From JAXMAR01 sp046350295 (lineage in GTDB: Bacteria > Planctomycetota > Planctomycetia > Gemmatales > Gemmataceae), in NCBI GenBank assembly GCA_046350295.1, contig JAXMAR010000018.1, positions 1-64,000 on the forward strand: DNA of 64,000 bases, written 5' to 3'. The notes beneath the pieces are model-generated. The model was given only the letters and a program-made list of their open reading frames with translations. It was not told where the DNA came from and did not search any database. The position numbers were made by a program, and so were the translations under genes. This document shows positions 44,111 to 53,200 of this stretch, in pieces (the first letter of the stretch is position 1; each line of letters opens with the position of its first letter).

Positions 44111-44314
44111 ACGTCGCCTCCTGCTACGAAGCGACCTTGTGCAAGTAAAGCCCAGATCACTTCCAGGATCGAGTCCAGCGACTCGAACACATCGTGATTC
44201 CAGAACGGCATTACCGCAAAGCCTTGCGATACCAGCCACGCCTCCGCTCTTCGTCCTTCTCCTTGTTCTCCTCCAGGTTGTGCTGTCCGCCGTCCAGCTC
44301 TAAACCAGCCGGGC
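44111..44314 (-). pseudogene. DUF559 nuclease-like gene, C-terminal half
   Basis: Minus strand: RPAGLELDGGQHNLEENKEKDEERRR in one frame, then WLVSQGFAVMPFWNHDVFESLDSILEVIWALL in the next. These are the C-terminal signature motifs of DUF559 endonucleases (ExDGxQH...D..R...L...G..V.RFWN.DV). The N-terminal half is absent; the fragment begins right after direct repeat copy B. The preceding GTTTAG lesion is the same as in the N-terminal fragment, so the inactivation came before the duplication. Confidence 0.75.
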
Positions 44315-44321
44315 GGACGCT

Positions 44322-44427
44322 GTTGGCTGCGCCTCCTCTGGTCGGGCCGAGTCTGGGGTAGAGGGTCGCTTTGCTGACTTTGCCACGTCACCCCCCACCC
44401 CAACCCTCCCCCACAAGGGGGAGGGGA
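44322..44427. repeat. direct repeat of ~105 bp, copy B, with palindromic repeat copy 5
   Basis: Begins GTTGGCTGCGCCTCCTCTGG and ends in the palindromic repeat at 44389-44427. Partner of 43872-43974. Three or four base differences. Confidence 0.8.
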
Positions 44428-44710
44428 TAGTTTCAGACAGAGGGACGACCGTTATGCGCGCCGTCGGCGACTCGCTGTCTGAAGTCGTCCCAGGGAATAG
44501 CCCCCCATCGCCGACCTCTCTCACGCTCGCCCCTATCGGACGGGCGAGAATTGCCAGAGCGTCTTGTCGGAGGCGCCCCGCGGGGTTTCTGTTTGACCAG
44601 TGTTACCATGGGCCGATATGCTCAGTATTGTATCCGTAAGAGTAACGCCGAGGGTCAAGCCTTTCGCGAGTTTCACGCTGCGCCGAGGCGGCGCCCCATG
44701 AGGGTCGATC

Positions 44711-46147
44711 ATGCTTCGTCTGGACGCCATCCGTCCCGCCCGCTTTTGCGACGGCCTCACGCGCCGCGATTTCCTCCACGCCGGCGCGATCTCCACGCTT
44801 GGCCTGTCCCTGCCCGCGTTCTTTACTCAGAAGGCCACTGGCGCCGATACCCCCTCCCCCTCGACAGGGGCGGGACGGACCTCTTCTCCCTCCCCCTCGA
44901 TGGGGGAGGGACGGGGTGGGGGTGATGTCAACTGCATCATGCTCTTCCTCGTCGGCGGCCCCAGCCACATCGACACCTGGGACCCCAAGCCGGAAGCGCC
45001 TCCCGAGGTCCGCGGCCCGTTTCAACCGGCGGCGACACGCGTCCCCGGCATGCAGATCAGCGAGATCTTCCCGCGCATGGCTCAGCGTGCCGACAAGTTC
45101 TCCCTCATCCGCTCCGTCTACCACACCGCCACCGCCGTCCACGACACCGGTCACCAGATGATGCAGACCGGCCGGCTCTTCACCGGCGGCATCGAGCATC
45201 CGCACGTCGGCTGCGCCCTCGGATACGTCAAAGGCGCCCGCGGCGAGATGCCGCCCCATGTGCTCGTCCCCAAGCCAATCGGCCGCACCGGCGGCAACCT
45301 GCCCCATGGCCATTCCGCGGGCTACCTCGGCCGGCAACACGACCCGTTCATCCTGAACGCCGATCCCGCGGTCCCGAACTTTCAAGTGCCGGACCTCTTG
45401 CCGCCCGACTATATCTCGTCGATCCGGGCCGATCGCCGCCAGCGGATGCGCGACGCCGTCGACGGCGCCATCGCCTCCTTCGAAGCCAGCCCGGCGGCGC
45501 GCCAACTCGACGGCAGCTTCGCCCTCGCCTATCGCCTGATGTCCAGCCCGCGCGCCCGCTCCGCCTTCGATCTCGCCCAGGAGCCGCCGGCCGTCCGCGA
45601 TCGCTATGGCCGCACGCGCTTCGGCCAGAGCTGCCTCCTGGCGCGTCGCCTCATCGAGCGCGGCGTTCGCTTCGTCACCGTCAACATGTTCGAGACCGTC
45701 TTCGACGAGGTGACCTGGGACATCCATGGCTCGCGACCGTTCACCGACATCGCCCAGATGTCGCGCGAGGTCGTCCCGAACTTCGACCAGGGTTACACCG
45801 CGCTCATCGACGACCTCGTCGACCGCGGCCTCTACTCGAACACGATCGTCACCGCGATGGGCGAGTTCGGCCGCACGCCAAAGATCAACCCGGCCGGTGG
45901 CCGTGACCATCACCCCGGCGCCTGGACCATCCTCATGGGCGGCGGCCCGATTCAGGGAGGCCGGGTCGTCGGCGAGACGGACGAGCTTGGTTATCGCCCC
46001 AAGGCCCGGCCGGTGACGCCCGGCGAAGTGGCGGCGACGCTCTACCGCGGCCTGGGGCTCGATCCCCACCGCGAGCTGCCGGGGCCGCAGAACCGGCCGA
46101 TACCCATGGTGGATTACGGCGTGCAGGCGATACGGGAGCTGTTCTAG
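44711..46147 (+). CDS. DUF1501 family protein with a repeat-derived insert after the Tat leader
   Basis: 478 residues. Tat leader GLTRRDFLHAGAISTLGLSLPAFF (residues ~16-39). Residues ~50-77 (TPSPSTGAGRTSSPSPSMGEG then GRGGGD) are encoded by two copies of the GC-rich palindromic repeat seen just upstream. Canonical DUF1501 then starts: CIMLFLVGGPSHIDTWDPKPEAPPEVRGPF, FPRMAQRADKFSLIRSVYH, GFGQSCLLARRLIERGVRFVTVNM-like text, NTIVTAMGEFGRTPKINPAGGRDHHPGAWTILMGGG and GRVVGETDELGYRPKARPVTPGEVAATLYRGLGL. It begins a plus-strand run that reaches the DUF1549/DUF1553 gene, the usual partner. Confidence 0.9.
   Translation: MLRLDAIRPARFCDGLTRRDFLHAGAISTLGLSLPAFFTQKATGADTPSPSTGAGRTSSPSPSMGEGRGGGDVNCIMLFLVGGPSHIDTWDPKPEAPPEVRGPFQPAATRVPGMQISEIFPRMAQRADKFSLIRSVYHTATAVHDTGHQMMQTGRLFTGGIEHPHVGCALGYVKGARGEMPPHVLVPKPIGRTGGNLPHGHSAGYLGRQHDPFILNADPAVPNFQVPDLLPPDYISSIRADRRQRMRDAVDGAIASFEASPAARQLDGSFALAYRLMSSPRARSAFDLAQEPPAVRDRYGRTRFGQSCLLARRLIERGVRFVTVNMFETVFDEVTWDIHGSRPFTDIAQMSREVVPNFDQGYTALIDDLVDRGLYSNTIVTAMGEFGRTPKINPAGGRDHHPGAWTILMGGGPIQGGRVVGETDELGYRPKARPVTPGEVAATLYRGLGLDPHRELPGPQNRPIPMVDYGVQAIRELF
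44849..44927 (+). repeat. palindromic repeat pair inside a coding sequence
   Basis: Two G/C-rich units, about 44850-44876 (ACCCCCTCCCCCTCGACAGG) and 44888-44927 (CCCTCCCCCTCGATGGGGGA then GGGACGGGGTGGGGG), lie in frame in the DUF1501 gene. They match the intergenic family in 43.4-44.4 kb, with a TCGA loop in place of ACAA. Confidence 0.75.
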
Positions 46148-46160
46148 GTGAGGGAGGCAA

Positions 46161-46709
46161 ATGTCTATTTCAACGGAGATCGCGCAGACTGACGTCGACT
46201 ACTTCGAAGTAGTCAATGGTTTCCGCGTGGCGATTGCGCCCATGGGAGCGTTCGCCGGGACGGTGGCCTCATTGCTTGTTTCGTACCTCAATCAGTTTGC
46301 GTTGCCGCGAAAACTGGGTTGGGCCATCTCTGAGGTGCTCTTTGACCTGGGAGCCGGACGCAATCAGCGTCGGCCGGACCTTGCGTTTATCGGTCGGGAG
46401 CGATGGCAGCGGATGGAACGAAGGCCGGCCGTCGATCCGCCCGCATGGAGGGTGGTCCCGAACCTTGCCGGCGAAGTGGTGAGCCCGAGCAATACGGCCG
46501 CGGAAATCGAAACGAAACTTCTCGAGTACTTTGATGCCGGAGTCGAGATTGTGTGGGTCCTGCATCCCGTGCTTCGCCGCTTCTATGTCTATGACTCACC
46601 GACTTCCGCTCGTGTCTTGACCAGCGACGACGTGCTTGATGGCGGATGTGTGCTGCCCGGTTTCCAGCTTCGGCTGGCGGACTTTTTCGACGCCATGCCT
46701 CCCTTGTAA
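46161..46709 (+). CDS. Uma2 family (PF05685) putative endonuclease
   Basis: 182 residues starting 13 bases after the DUF1501 stop, behind GAGGGAGG. Uma2 pattern: an N-terminal strand with the FEVVNGFRVAIAPMG segment, NQRRPDLAFIGRERW (the PD of the PD-(D/E)xK-like site), VPNLAGEVVSPSNTAAEIETKLLEYFDAGVEIVWVLHP (the E...K part and the Y-x-x-x-G-V-x-x-V-W signature), then a C-terminal strand pair. Uma2 proteins are very numerous in planctomycetes and cyanobacteria and lack a firm biological role. Its position inside a DUF1501-DUF1549 gene run looks like an insertion. Confidence 0.88.
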   Translation: MSISTEIAQTDVDYFEVVNGFRVAIAPMGAFAGTVASLLVSYLNQFALPRKLGWAISEVLFDLGAGRNQRRPDLAFIGRERWQRMERRPAVDPPAWRVVPNLAGEVVSPSNTAAEIETKLLEYFDAGVEIVWVLHPVLRRFYVYDSPTSARVLTSDDVLDGGCVLPGFQLRLADFFDAMPPL

Positions 46710-46769
46710 TTGGACGCGCGCGAGCTTACTGAGTACGCGATTTCGATACCCCGACTTGAGACGCTTCCC

Positions 46770-47357
46770 ATGCGATTTGCCTGTCCCGGTTGTAGCGCGA
46801 CCCTGGAAGTGAGCGACGACCTCGGCGGTACCGCTTATCAATGCGAGCGCTGCGGTCAGCGTATGCGCGTGCCGGAACGCACCGCCCCTTCCGGCGGCGA
46901 GTTCCGCGAGCGAAGCGACTATCCCATCACGCGCTCTCCCGCCGGCGGCCGGGACGAGGAACGTGGCCGCGAACGCGGTTACGACGATCGCCGCGACGAC
47001 CGCCGCGACGATCGTTACGACGATCGTTATGACCGGCGTGACGACCGCCGGGACGACTATGACGACTACGACCGCCCGCGCCGCCGTCGCACGGGGAGCG
47101 GACCGAGCGGCATGGCCATCGCCGGCATGGTGTGCGGCATCGTCGGCCTCGTGCTGTTCTGTATCCCCATCCTCGCCTGGATCCTCGGAGCGCTCGGCAT
47201 CATCTTCGGCTCGATCGCGACCAGCTCTGCCAAGGACTCCTCCTCGCGCAGCATGGCCACCGCCGGCATCGTTTGCGGCGGCGCCGCCATCGTCATCGGC
47301 ATCGTCATCTTCATCATCGCCCTGTCCCACCCGGTCTTCTGGTGGGGACGCCATTGA
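46770..47357 (+). CDS. zinc-ribbon protein with Asp/Arg-rich linker and two membrane helices
   Basis: 195 residues from the ATG at 46770 (MRFACPGCSATLEVSDDLGG). The zinc ribbon CPGC...CERC is at 5-31. An extremely charged linker at ~62-110 is made of DDRRDD/RYDD repeats, partly reflected in DNA as repeated CGACGATCGTTA blocks. Two hydrophobic helices follow (SGMAIAGMVCGIVGLVLFCIPILAWILGALGIIFG and GIVCGGAAIVIGIVIFIIAL), typical of the DUF4190-type tail. The layout zinc ribbon - charged linker - TM is the same as the front of the VWA proteins at 26-32 kb. Function unknown. Confidence 0.75.
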   Translation: MRFACPGCSATLEVSDDLGGTAYQCERCGQRMRVPERTAPSGGEFRERSDYPITRSPAGGRDEERGRERGYDDRRDDRRDDRYDDRYDRRDDRRDDYDDYDRPRRRRTGSGPSGMAIAGMVCGIVGLVLFCIPILAWILGALGIIFGSIATSSAKDSSSRSMATAGIVCGGAAIVIGIVIFIIALSHPVFWWGRH

Positions 47358-47405
47358 CGTTCGCCCTGTTTGGACCCTGTTGCCCGAAGACCGATTTCAC
47401 AACCG

Positions 47406-49619
47406 ATGAAAAGCCTCCTCCTTCTCCTCGCTCTCCTGATCGTTTCCACCGCTCCAGCGCAGGACAAAAAAGAGCCGCGCGTGCCAAGCTTTCGCAATCA
47501 GGTCATTCCCGTCCTGACGCGGCTCGGCTGCAACTCCGGCGCCTGCCACGGCGCCCTCGCCGGCAAGGGGGGCTTCAAGCTCTCTCTGCGCGGCTATGCT
47601 CCTCAGGACGATTACTTCGTCCTCACCCGCCAGGCGCTCGGCCGCCGGGTCAACACGCGCGAGCCGGCGCACAGCCTCATGCTGCTCAAGCCGACGCTGG
47701 CGCTGAGCCACGGCGGCGGCCTCAAGCTCGAAATTGGTAGCCCGGAGTTCACTGTGCTTTCCGACTGGATCGCCGCCGGCGCTCCGGGCCCTTCGCCCAA
47801 GGACCCGCGCATCGAGCGTCTGGAGGTGACGCCGCCCAGTTCCGTCCTGAAGCCGAAGGCCGAGGTTCAGATCGCCGTGCGGGCGCACTACTCGGATGGC
47901 CGAACGGAGGACGTGACGCGCTGGGCCAAGTTCACGAGCACCGAGGACCTCGTCGCGGCCGTCGACGAGAACGGGAAGGTAACCGTGACCGGACACGGGG
48001 CGGCCGCGATCAGCGTCTGGTTCTCGAACCTCGTCGCTCTCGTTTCCATCACCTCGCCTCATCCGGGTAGCCTGCCGGACGGGGCCTTTGCGCGTTCGCC
48101 GAACAATAACTTCATCGATGACCTTGTTCTCAAGAAGCTGCAGGCGCTCAATATCCCCCCGTCGGCCCAGTGCGCCAACGGCGAGTTCATCCGCCGCGCC
48201 TATCTCGACGCCGCCGGTATCCTGCCCACGCCCGAGGAGGTGAAGGCGTTTCTGGATCACAAGGCGTCCGACAAGCGAGCGCAGCTTGTGGAGCGCCTCC
48301 TCGAACGTCCCGAGTTCGTCGACTACTGGGCGTACAAATGGTCCGATCTGCTCCTCATCTCCAGCCGCAAGATGGATCAGGCGCCGATGCGATCCTTTTA
48401 TCAATTCGTGCGTCAGAGCGTCGCCGACAACAAGCCGTGGGACCGTTTCGCCCGCGAGATTCTCACCGCCAAGGGGAGCAACCTCGCCCACGGCGCGGCC
48501 AATTATTTTGTCCTGCACAAGGAGATCACCGACCTTACCGAGGCGACCAGCGTCACGTTCCTCGGCATGTCGCTGACCTGCGCCCGCTGCCACAACCATC
48601 CGATGGAGAAATGGACGCAGGACCAGTACTGGTCGCTCGCCAACCTCTTCAGCCAGGTCGGCATCAAGAACGGCGACAGGGCAGGCGAAGTCTTCATCCA
48701 GGACCTGCCCGGTAAGGACGTCCTGCATCCGCGCCGCGGCGTGGCGATGCCGGCCGCGCCGCTCGACGCTGCCGCGCTCGATCGCTCCGACAAGACGCGC
48801 CGCGCATACTTCGCCGACTGGCTCACCGCGCCCGAGAATCCCTACTTCGCACGCGCGGTCGTCAACCGCATCTGGCGCAACTTCATGGGCCGTGGTCTGG
48901 TCGAAGCCGAAGACGACCTGCGCCAGACCAATCCCCCCAGTAACGCGGAATTGCTTGACGCCCTGGCGCAAGACTTCATCAAGCAGGGCTACGACGCCAA
49001 ACGCCTCATCCGCCTCATCATGACGTCGGCGGCGTATCAGCGCTCCAGCGTCGCGCTGAAAGAGAACAAGGACGACGACCGCTACTATTCGCGCTATCTG
49101 ATCCGCCGCTTGCCCGCCGAAGTCGTTCTCGACGCTTACAGCCAGGTGACGAAGGTCGCGACGCCGTTCAACTCCGTCAACGTCGGCTCCAGCGGCGGCA
49201 CGGCGGCGACGGGGGACTACCCCCTGGGTACGCGCGCCTTGCAGCTCCCCGATACGCAGCTCGTCTCTCTCTTCCTCGACGCCTTCGGACGCCCCGAGCG
49301 CGGCCAGACCTGCGCCTGCGAACGGCAAAGCGAATCGAGCGTCACGCAGGCGCTGCACCTCAACAACGGCAAGACCCTCAACGACAAGCTGCGCGACAAG
49401 AAGTCGCGCGTCGAGGACTGGCTCAAGGAGAAGATCGACGACGCGGCAGCGGTGCGCCGCATCTACCAGCTCGCCCTGTGCCGACCACCGACGCCGGAAG
49501 AAGCGGCCCGGCTGACGAAGTTAATGGCGGAGGCGAGCCGCGACTCCACGCGCCGCGAAGCGCTCGAGGACCTGTTCTGGTCGGTGCTGACCGGCAAAGA
49601 GTTCTTGTTCAATCATTGA
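47406..49619 (+). CDS. DUF1549/DUF1553 protein with Big2 domain and CxxCH motif
   Basis: 737 residues from the ATG at 47406 (signal peptide KSLLLLLALLIVSTAPAQ). Order: a PSCyt-like start (VIPVLTRLGCNSGACHGALAGKGGFKLSLRGY), a Big2-like Ig domain (~145-220, LEVTPPSSVLKPKAEVQIAVRAHYSDGRTEDVTRWAKF), and DUF1549 (NNFIDDLVLKKLQALNIPPSAQC, EFIRRAYLDAAGILPTPEEVKAFLD). SLTCARCHNHPMEKWTQDQYW follows with a CxxCH. DUF1553 closes it (RAYFADWLTAPENPYFARAVVNRIWRNFMGRGLVEAEDDLRQTNPPSNAELLDALAQDF and EFLFNH end). The family accompanies DUF1501 proteins in planctomycetes and is presumed to work outside the cytoplasm on large substrates; the chemistry is not established. Confidence 0.92.
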   Translation: MKSLLLLLALLIVSTAPAQDKKEPRVPSFRNQVIPVLTRLGCNSGACHGALAGKGGFKLSLRGYAPQDDYFVLTRQALGRRVNTREPAHSLMLLKPTLALSHGGGLKLEIGSPEFTVLSDWIAAGAPGPSPKDPRIERLEVTPPSSVLKPKAEVQIAVRAHYSDGRTEDVTRWAKFTSTEDLVAAVDENGKVTVTGHGAAAISVWFSNLVALVSITSPHPGSLPDGAFARSPNNNFIDDLVLKKLQALNIPPSAQCANGEFIRRAYLDAAGILPTPEEVKAFLDHKASDKRAQLVERLLERPEFVDYWAYKWSDLLLISSRKMDQAPMRSFYQFVRQSVADNKPWDRFAREILTAKGSNLAHGAANYFVLHKEITDLTEATSVTFLGMSLTCARCHNHPMEKWTQDQYWSLANLFSQVGIKNGDRAGEVFIQDLPGKDVLHPRRGVAMPAAPLDAAALDRSDKTRRAYFADWLTAPENPYFARAVVNRIWRNFMGRGLVEAEDDLRQTNPPSNAELLDALAQDFIKQGYDAKRLIRLIMTSAAYQRSSVALKENKDDDRYYSRYLIRRLPAEVVLDAYSQVTKVATPFNSVNVGSSGGTAATGDYPLGTRALQLPDTQLVSLFLDAFGRPERGQTCACERQSESSVTQALHLNNGKTLNDKLRDKKSRVEDWLKEKIDDAAAVRRIYQLALCRPPTPEEAARLTKLMAEASRDSTRREALEDLFWSVLTGKEFLFNH

Positions 49620-49670
49620 CGGCGCCGATCGGCAAGAGACGCCTGGCTAGCATGAGGGAACGACTCGCCT

Positions 49671-49931
49671 ATGGGGATGAAACGCCGAAAGGCGTTCGAG
49701 CGTTTAACCTCGCTGGCTCGCGCGATCGAGGAGCATCTCCAAAAACTGCGTCTGGGGAACCGGCCCGACTCGGTCGCTCACCTCCGCCATGAAATTCGCG
49801 TATGGATCGCAACCATCGAGAGGGGGATGCGTCATGTTGGCGAAAAAACGGGCAAGGAATGGGAAGTCAGGCTCGCAGCTTGGAGGGAGCAGATCGAAGA
49901 TGAAGGGGATCGATCTTCCGAAGGAGATTGA
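49671..49931 (+). CDS. small charged hypothetical protein (first of an overlapping pair)
   Basis: 86 residues, helical and charged: KRRKAFERLTSLARAIEEHLQKL, AHLRHEIRVWIATIERGMRHVG, KEWEVRLAAWREQIEDEGD. Similar short proteins with H-x-x-E-I-x-x-W and W-x-x-x-L-x-x-W-R spacing are common next to small partners in planctomycetes. It overlaps the next gene by about 32 bases in a different frame. Function unknown. Confidence 0.6.
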   Translation: MGMKRRKAFERLTSLARAIEEHLQKLRLGNRPDSVAHLRHEIRVWIATIERGMRHVGEKTGKEWEVRLAAWREQIEDEGDRSSEGD

Positions 49932-50238
49932 TACCCTGCTTGGTCGAGTGTTCGACAACGCGCGTCGCGAGGACAAGAAGGAGTGGGGCAGGGAGGAGTA
50001 TGCGCGCAGACGGCAGGACTTCATCTTTCACATGACGGACTGGCTCGGCGACCTCAAGCAACTGAACAACATCTTTCGGCGCCCTCAAGACTGCGACCCC
50101 AAGGAAACCACGATAACCGTCATGGGCGTCCTCTATCACGTTATTCCGCATTTGAAAGCGGCCGGACGTCTACTGCTCGATGAAATCCCGGACGCCTTCG
50201 AGGAAAACCTGTCCAGCGAGCTCTCATGTCATGAATAG
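49900..50238 (+). CDS. small hypothetical protein (second of an overlapping pair)
   Basis: About 112 residues from the ATG at 49900 (MKGIDLPKEIDTLLGRVFDNARREDK); earlier in-frame starts at 49789 and 49834 would overlap the previous gene more. Helical throughout (RQDFIFHMTDWLGDLKQLNNIF, VMGVLYHVIPHLKAAGRLLLDEIPDAF). Its stop codon overlaps the ATG of the large PSCyt1 gene (ATGAATAG), so translation may be coupled. No family recognised. Confidence 0.6.
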   Translation: MKGIDLPKEIDTLLGRVFDNARREDKKEWGREEYARRRQDFIFHMTDWLGDLKQLNNIFRRPQDCDPKETTITVMGVLYHVIPHLKAAGRLLLDEIPDAFEENLSSELSCHE

Positions 50239-53200
50239 CATCAAGACCTTTGCATCGTTCGCGTTCCTCTTGTCGTGTGCGCTCGGCGCCTGCGCCCAGG
50301 ATGGTCCATCCTACGCCAAGCACGTCCGCCCCGTCTTCGCCAAGTACTGCGTCGAGTGTCACAACGCCAAGGATCTCAAGGGGGGCCTCAATCTCGAAAC
50401 TTTCAAGGCCATCCTCGAAGGCGGTGACCGCGGCGACGTCCTCGTCCCCGGACAGCCGGACAAGAGCTGGATCGTCAACCTTGTCGAGGGGACCCAGAAA
50501 CCGATCATGCCGCCCAAGACCGCGAAGCACAGGCCGACCAAGGAGGAGATCGCCCTCCTGCGCGCCTGGGTCAAAGCGGGGGCCAAGGACGATAGCGCCC
50601 TGATCAAGGTGGCGTTGCCCGACATCAAGCCGAGCGTCGGGGGGTTTGCGCCGGTGTCCGCCCTGTCCTTCGATCCGCTCGGCCGGTTCTTGATCATCGG
50701 CCGCAACCGCGATATCGAATTCCGTCCGCTTCGCGCCGACATGCCCAAGGTCGGGATTGCGCCGGCCGACCGGGTGACGGGATTCGCCCCGAGCGATGAC
50801 GGAAGCCTGCTCGCCGTCGCCTACGGTTCTCCGGGGGTGGAAGGAAAGGTCTCACTCTTCCACAAGATGAATGCGTCCGAGGCGGAAATCCCGGAGCGTT
50901 TCCCCGGTTTGCACAAAGACGTGATCCTCGATCTCGCCATCAGTCCCGACAAGCGCTGGCTCGCCACGGCCGGGTACGACGCGCGCGTCCACCTGACCCC
51001 GCTCGGCGACAAGGCCGGCCGCTCCCCGGTCCTCCTCAAAGATCACAGCGACGCCGTGTACGCTCTCGCCTTCAGCCCCGACAGCCGCTCCATCGCCACC
51101 TGCTCGGCCGATCGCGCCGTCAAGATCTGGGACGTCGCCACCGGCAAGCTGCTGTTAACGTTGAGCGAGGCGAACGACTGGCTCTACGCCGTCGCCTGGA
51201 GCGCCGACGGCGTTCACCTCGCGGCGGGCGGTCTCGACAAGAGCATCCGCCTTTACGCCATCCGCGCCGGCGCCGCCAAGCTCCTGCACTCGGTCTTCGC
51301 TCACGAAGCGGGCGTGCAGAAGCTCATCTTCGGCCGCGATGGCACGACGCTGTATTCCCTCGGCCAAGAAGGGGTCGCGAAGGCCTGGAAGCTCGATCCC
51401 CTCCAGGAGCTGCGCATCTACGATCGTCAGCCGGGCTTCGTCCAAACGCTTGCCGTCGCGCCGGACCAGAAGCAGATCGCCCTCGGGCGGCACGACGGCA
51501 TTGTCGTCGTTCTTGATGAGGCGACCGGCAAGGTCCGGGACGAGTTGAAACCGACGCCGCCGGCCAAGAAAGCAGCGCCGGCCAAGGAGGCGAAGGACGC
51601 CGCTCCCTTCCCCCTGCAAAAGGAGACCGCCGACAACGACTCCCCCGTCCGTGGAACGCCGATCACGCTGCCGGCAAGCGTACACGGTACGCTTGATCGC
51701 GCGGGAGATATCGATTTCTTCCGTTTCCACGCTGTCAAAGGCCAGCAGATCGGCGTCCAGGTCCGGAGCAAGGACATCGGCTCTAAAGTCGATCCTTATC
51801 TCCAGCTCGTCGACCTGCGCGGCGCTCTACTCGCCGAATCGAGCGACGGCCTCCTCGGCTATACGTTCACCGCGGATGGCGACTACGCTCTCGGCATCCG
51901 CGATCGGGAGTTGAAAGGTGGCGCCGGGATGAGCTACCGTCTCAACGTCGGCCCGATTCCGATCGTGACGTCGGTCTTCCCCCTGGGCCTCCAGAAGGGC
52001 CAGGAGCGCGAGTTTCGCCTCGAAGGCGTTTTTCTCGATAACGCCAAGGTTCGGCTCAAAGCGGCGGCCGATGCTGTTCCCGGCGCCCGCCTCAATCTTC
52101 CGGTCACGAGCAAGCATGGGCCGGTGCTCGGCAAGACGCAAGTGGTCGTCGGCGAGTTCCCGGAGGCGACGGCGGAGCCTTCGCCTTCACGCACGTCGTG
52201 CGGGCATGTTGCGACGCCAGGCGTTGGCAACGGCGCCCTCGCGAAGCCCGGCGCCGCCGATGTCTGGACCTTCACCGCCAGGAAAGGCGAGCGGCTCATC
52301 CTCGAAGTCGAAGCCAATCGCCTCGGCTCGCCTCTCGATCCGGTCATCGAAATCCTCGATAAGGCGGGGCAGCCGCTGGAACGCGCGGTCCTGCGGTGTC
52401 AGGCGAAGACGTACGTCACCTTCCGCGATCACAACGACGTGCAGCCGAATATCCGCATCGAGGCCTGGAGCGATCTATCCGTCAACGACTACGTCTATGT
52501 CGGCGGCCAGCTCCTGCGCATCGACGCGCTGCCGACCCATCCGGACGCCGACTGCAACTTCTTCGCCGCCGGCGGCCGCCGCACCGGCTTTCTCGACACC
52601 ACCCCAGTTCATGTGGCGCTGAATGAGCCGATGTACAAGGTCTCCATCCATCCGCCGGGGTCGAAGTTCCCACCCAACGGCTTCCCCGTCTTCAGCATCC
52701 CCTATCGCAACGACGATGGCGGCGCCGGTTATGGCCGCGACTCCCGCCTCTTCTTCGATCCGCCCGCCGACGGCGCTTTCCAGATCCGCATCAGCGACGC
52801 CCGCGGCTCCGGCGGCCCAGGCTTCGCCTATCGCCTCATCGTCCGCCCGCCGCGCCCCGGCTTCAACGTCCGCTTCAGTCCGACCACCCCATCGATCGGC
52901 CGGGGGGCCTCGATACCAATCAGCGTCACGGCGGATCGCATCGACGGCTACCAGGGTCCGATTCAGGTCCGCCTGGAGAACCTGCCTCCCGGCTTTCATG
53001 CCCCCGCGACCGATATCGAGGCCGAACACACTTCGACGGCGTTTGCCCTCTTCGTCGACGAGAAAGCGACCATGCCCGCGAAGACGAGCCCGCTCAAGCT
53101 CAGCGCCGAGGCCGTAATCGACGGCAAGAAGATCACCCGTGAGGCGAGCGGCGAAACGCCCAAGGTCATCGATCCGGGCGACATCGTGACACGCACGGTA

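Noticed and set aside
43413..44427. GC-rich repeats as a CRISPR array
   Set aside because: Spacing is irregular, orientation varies and there are no cas genes.
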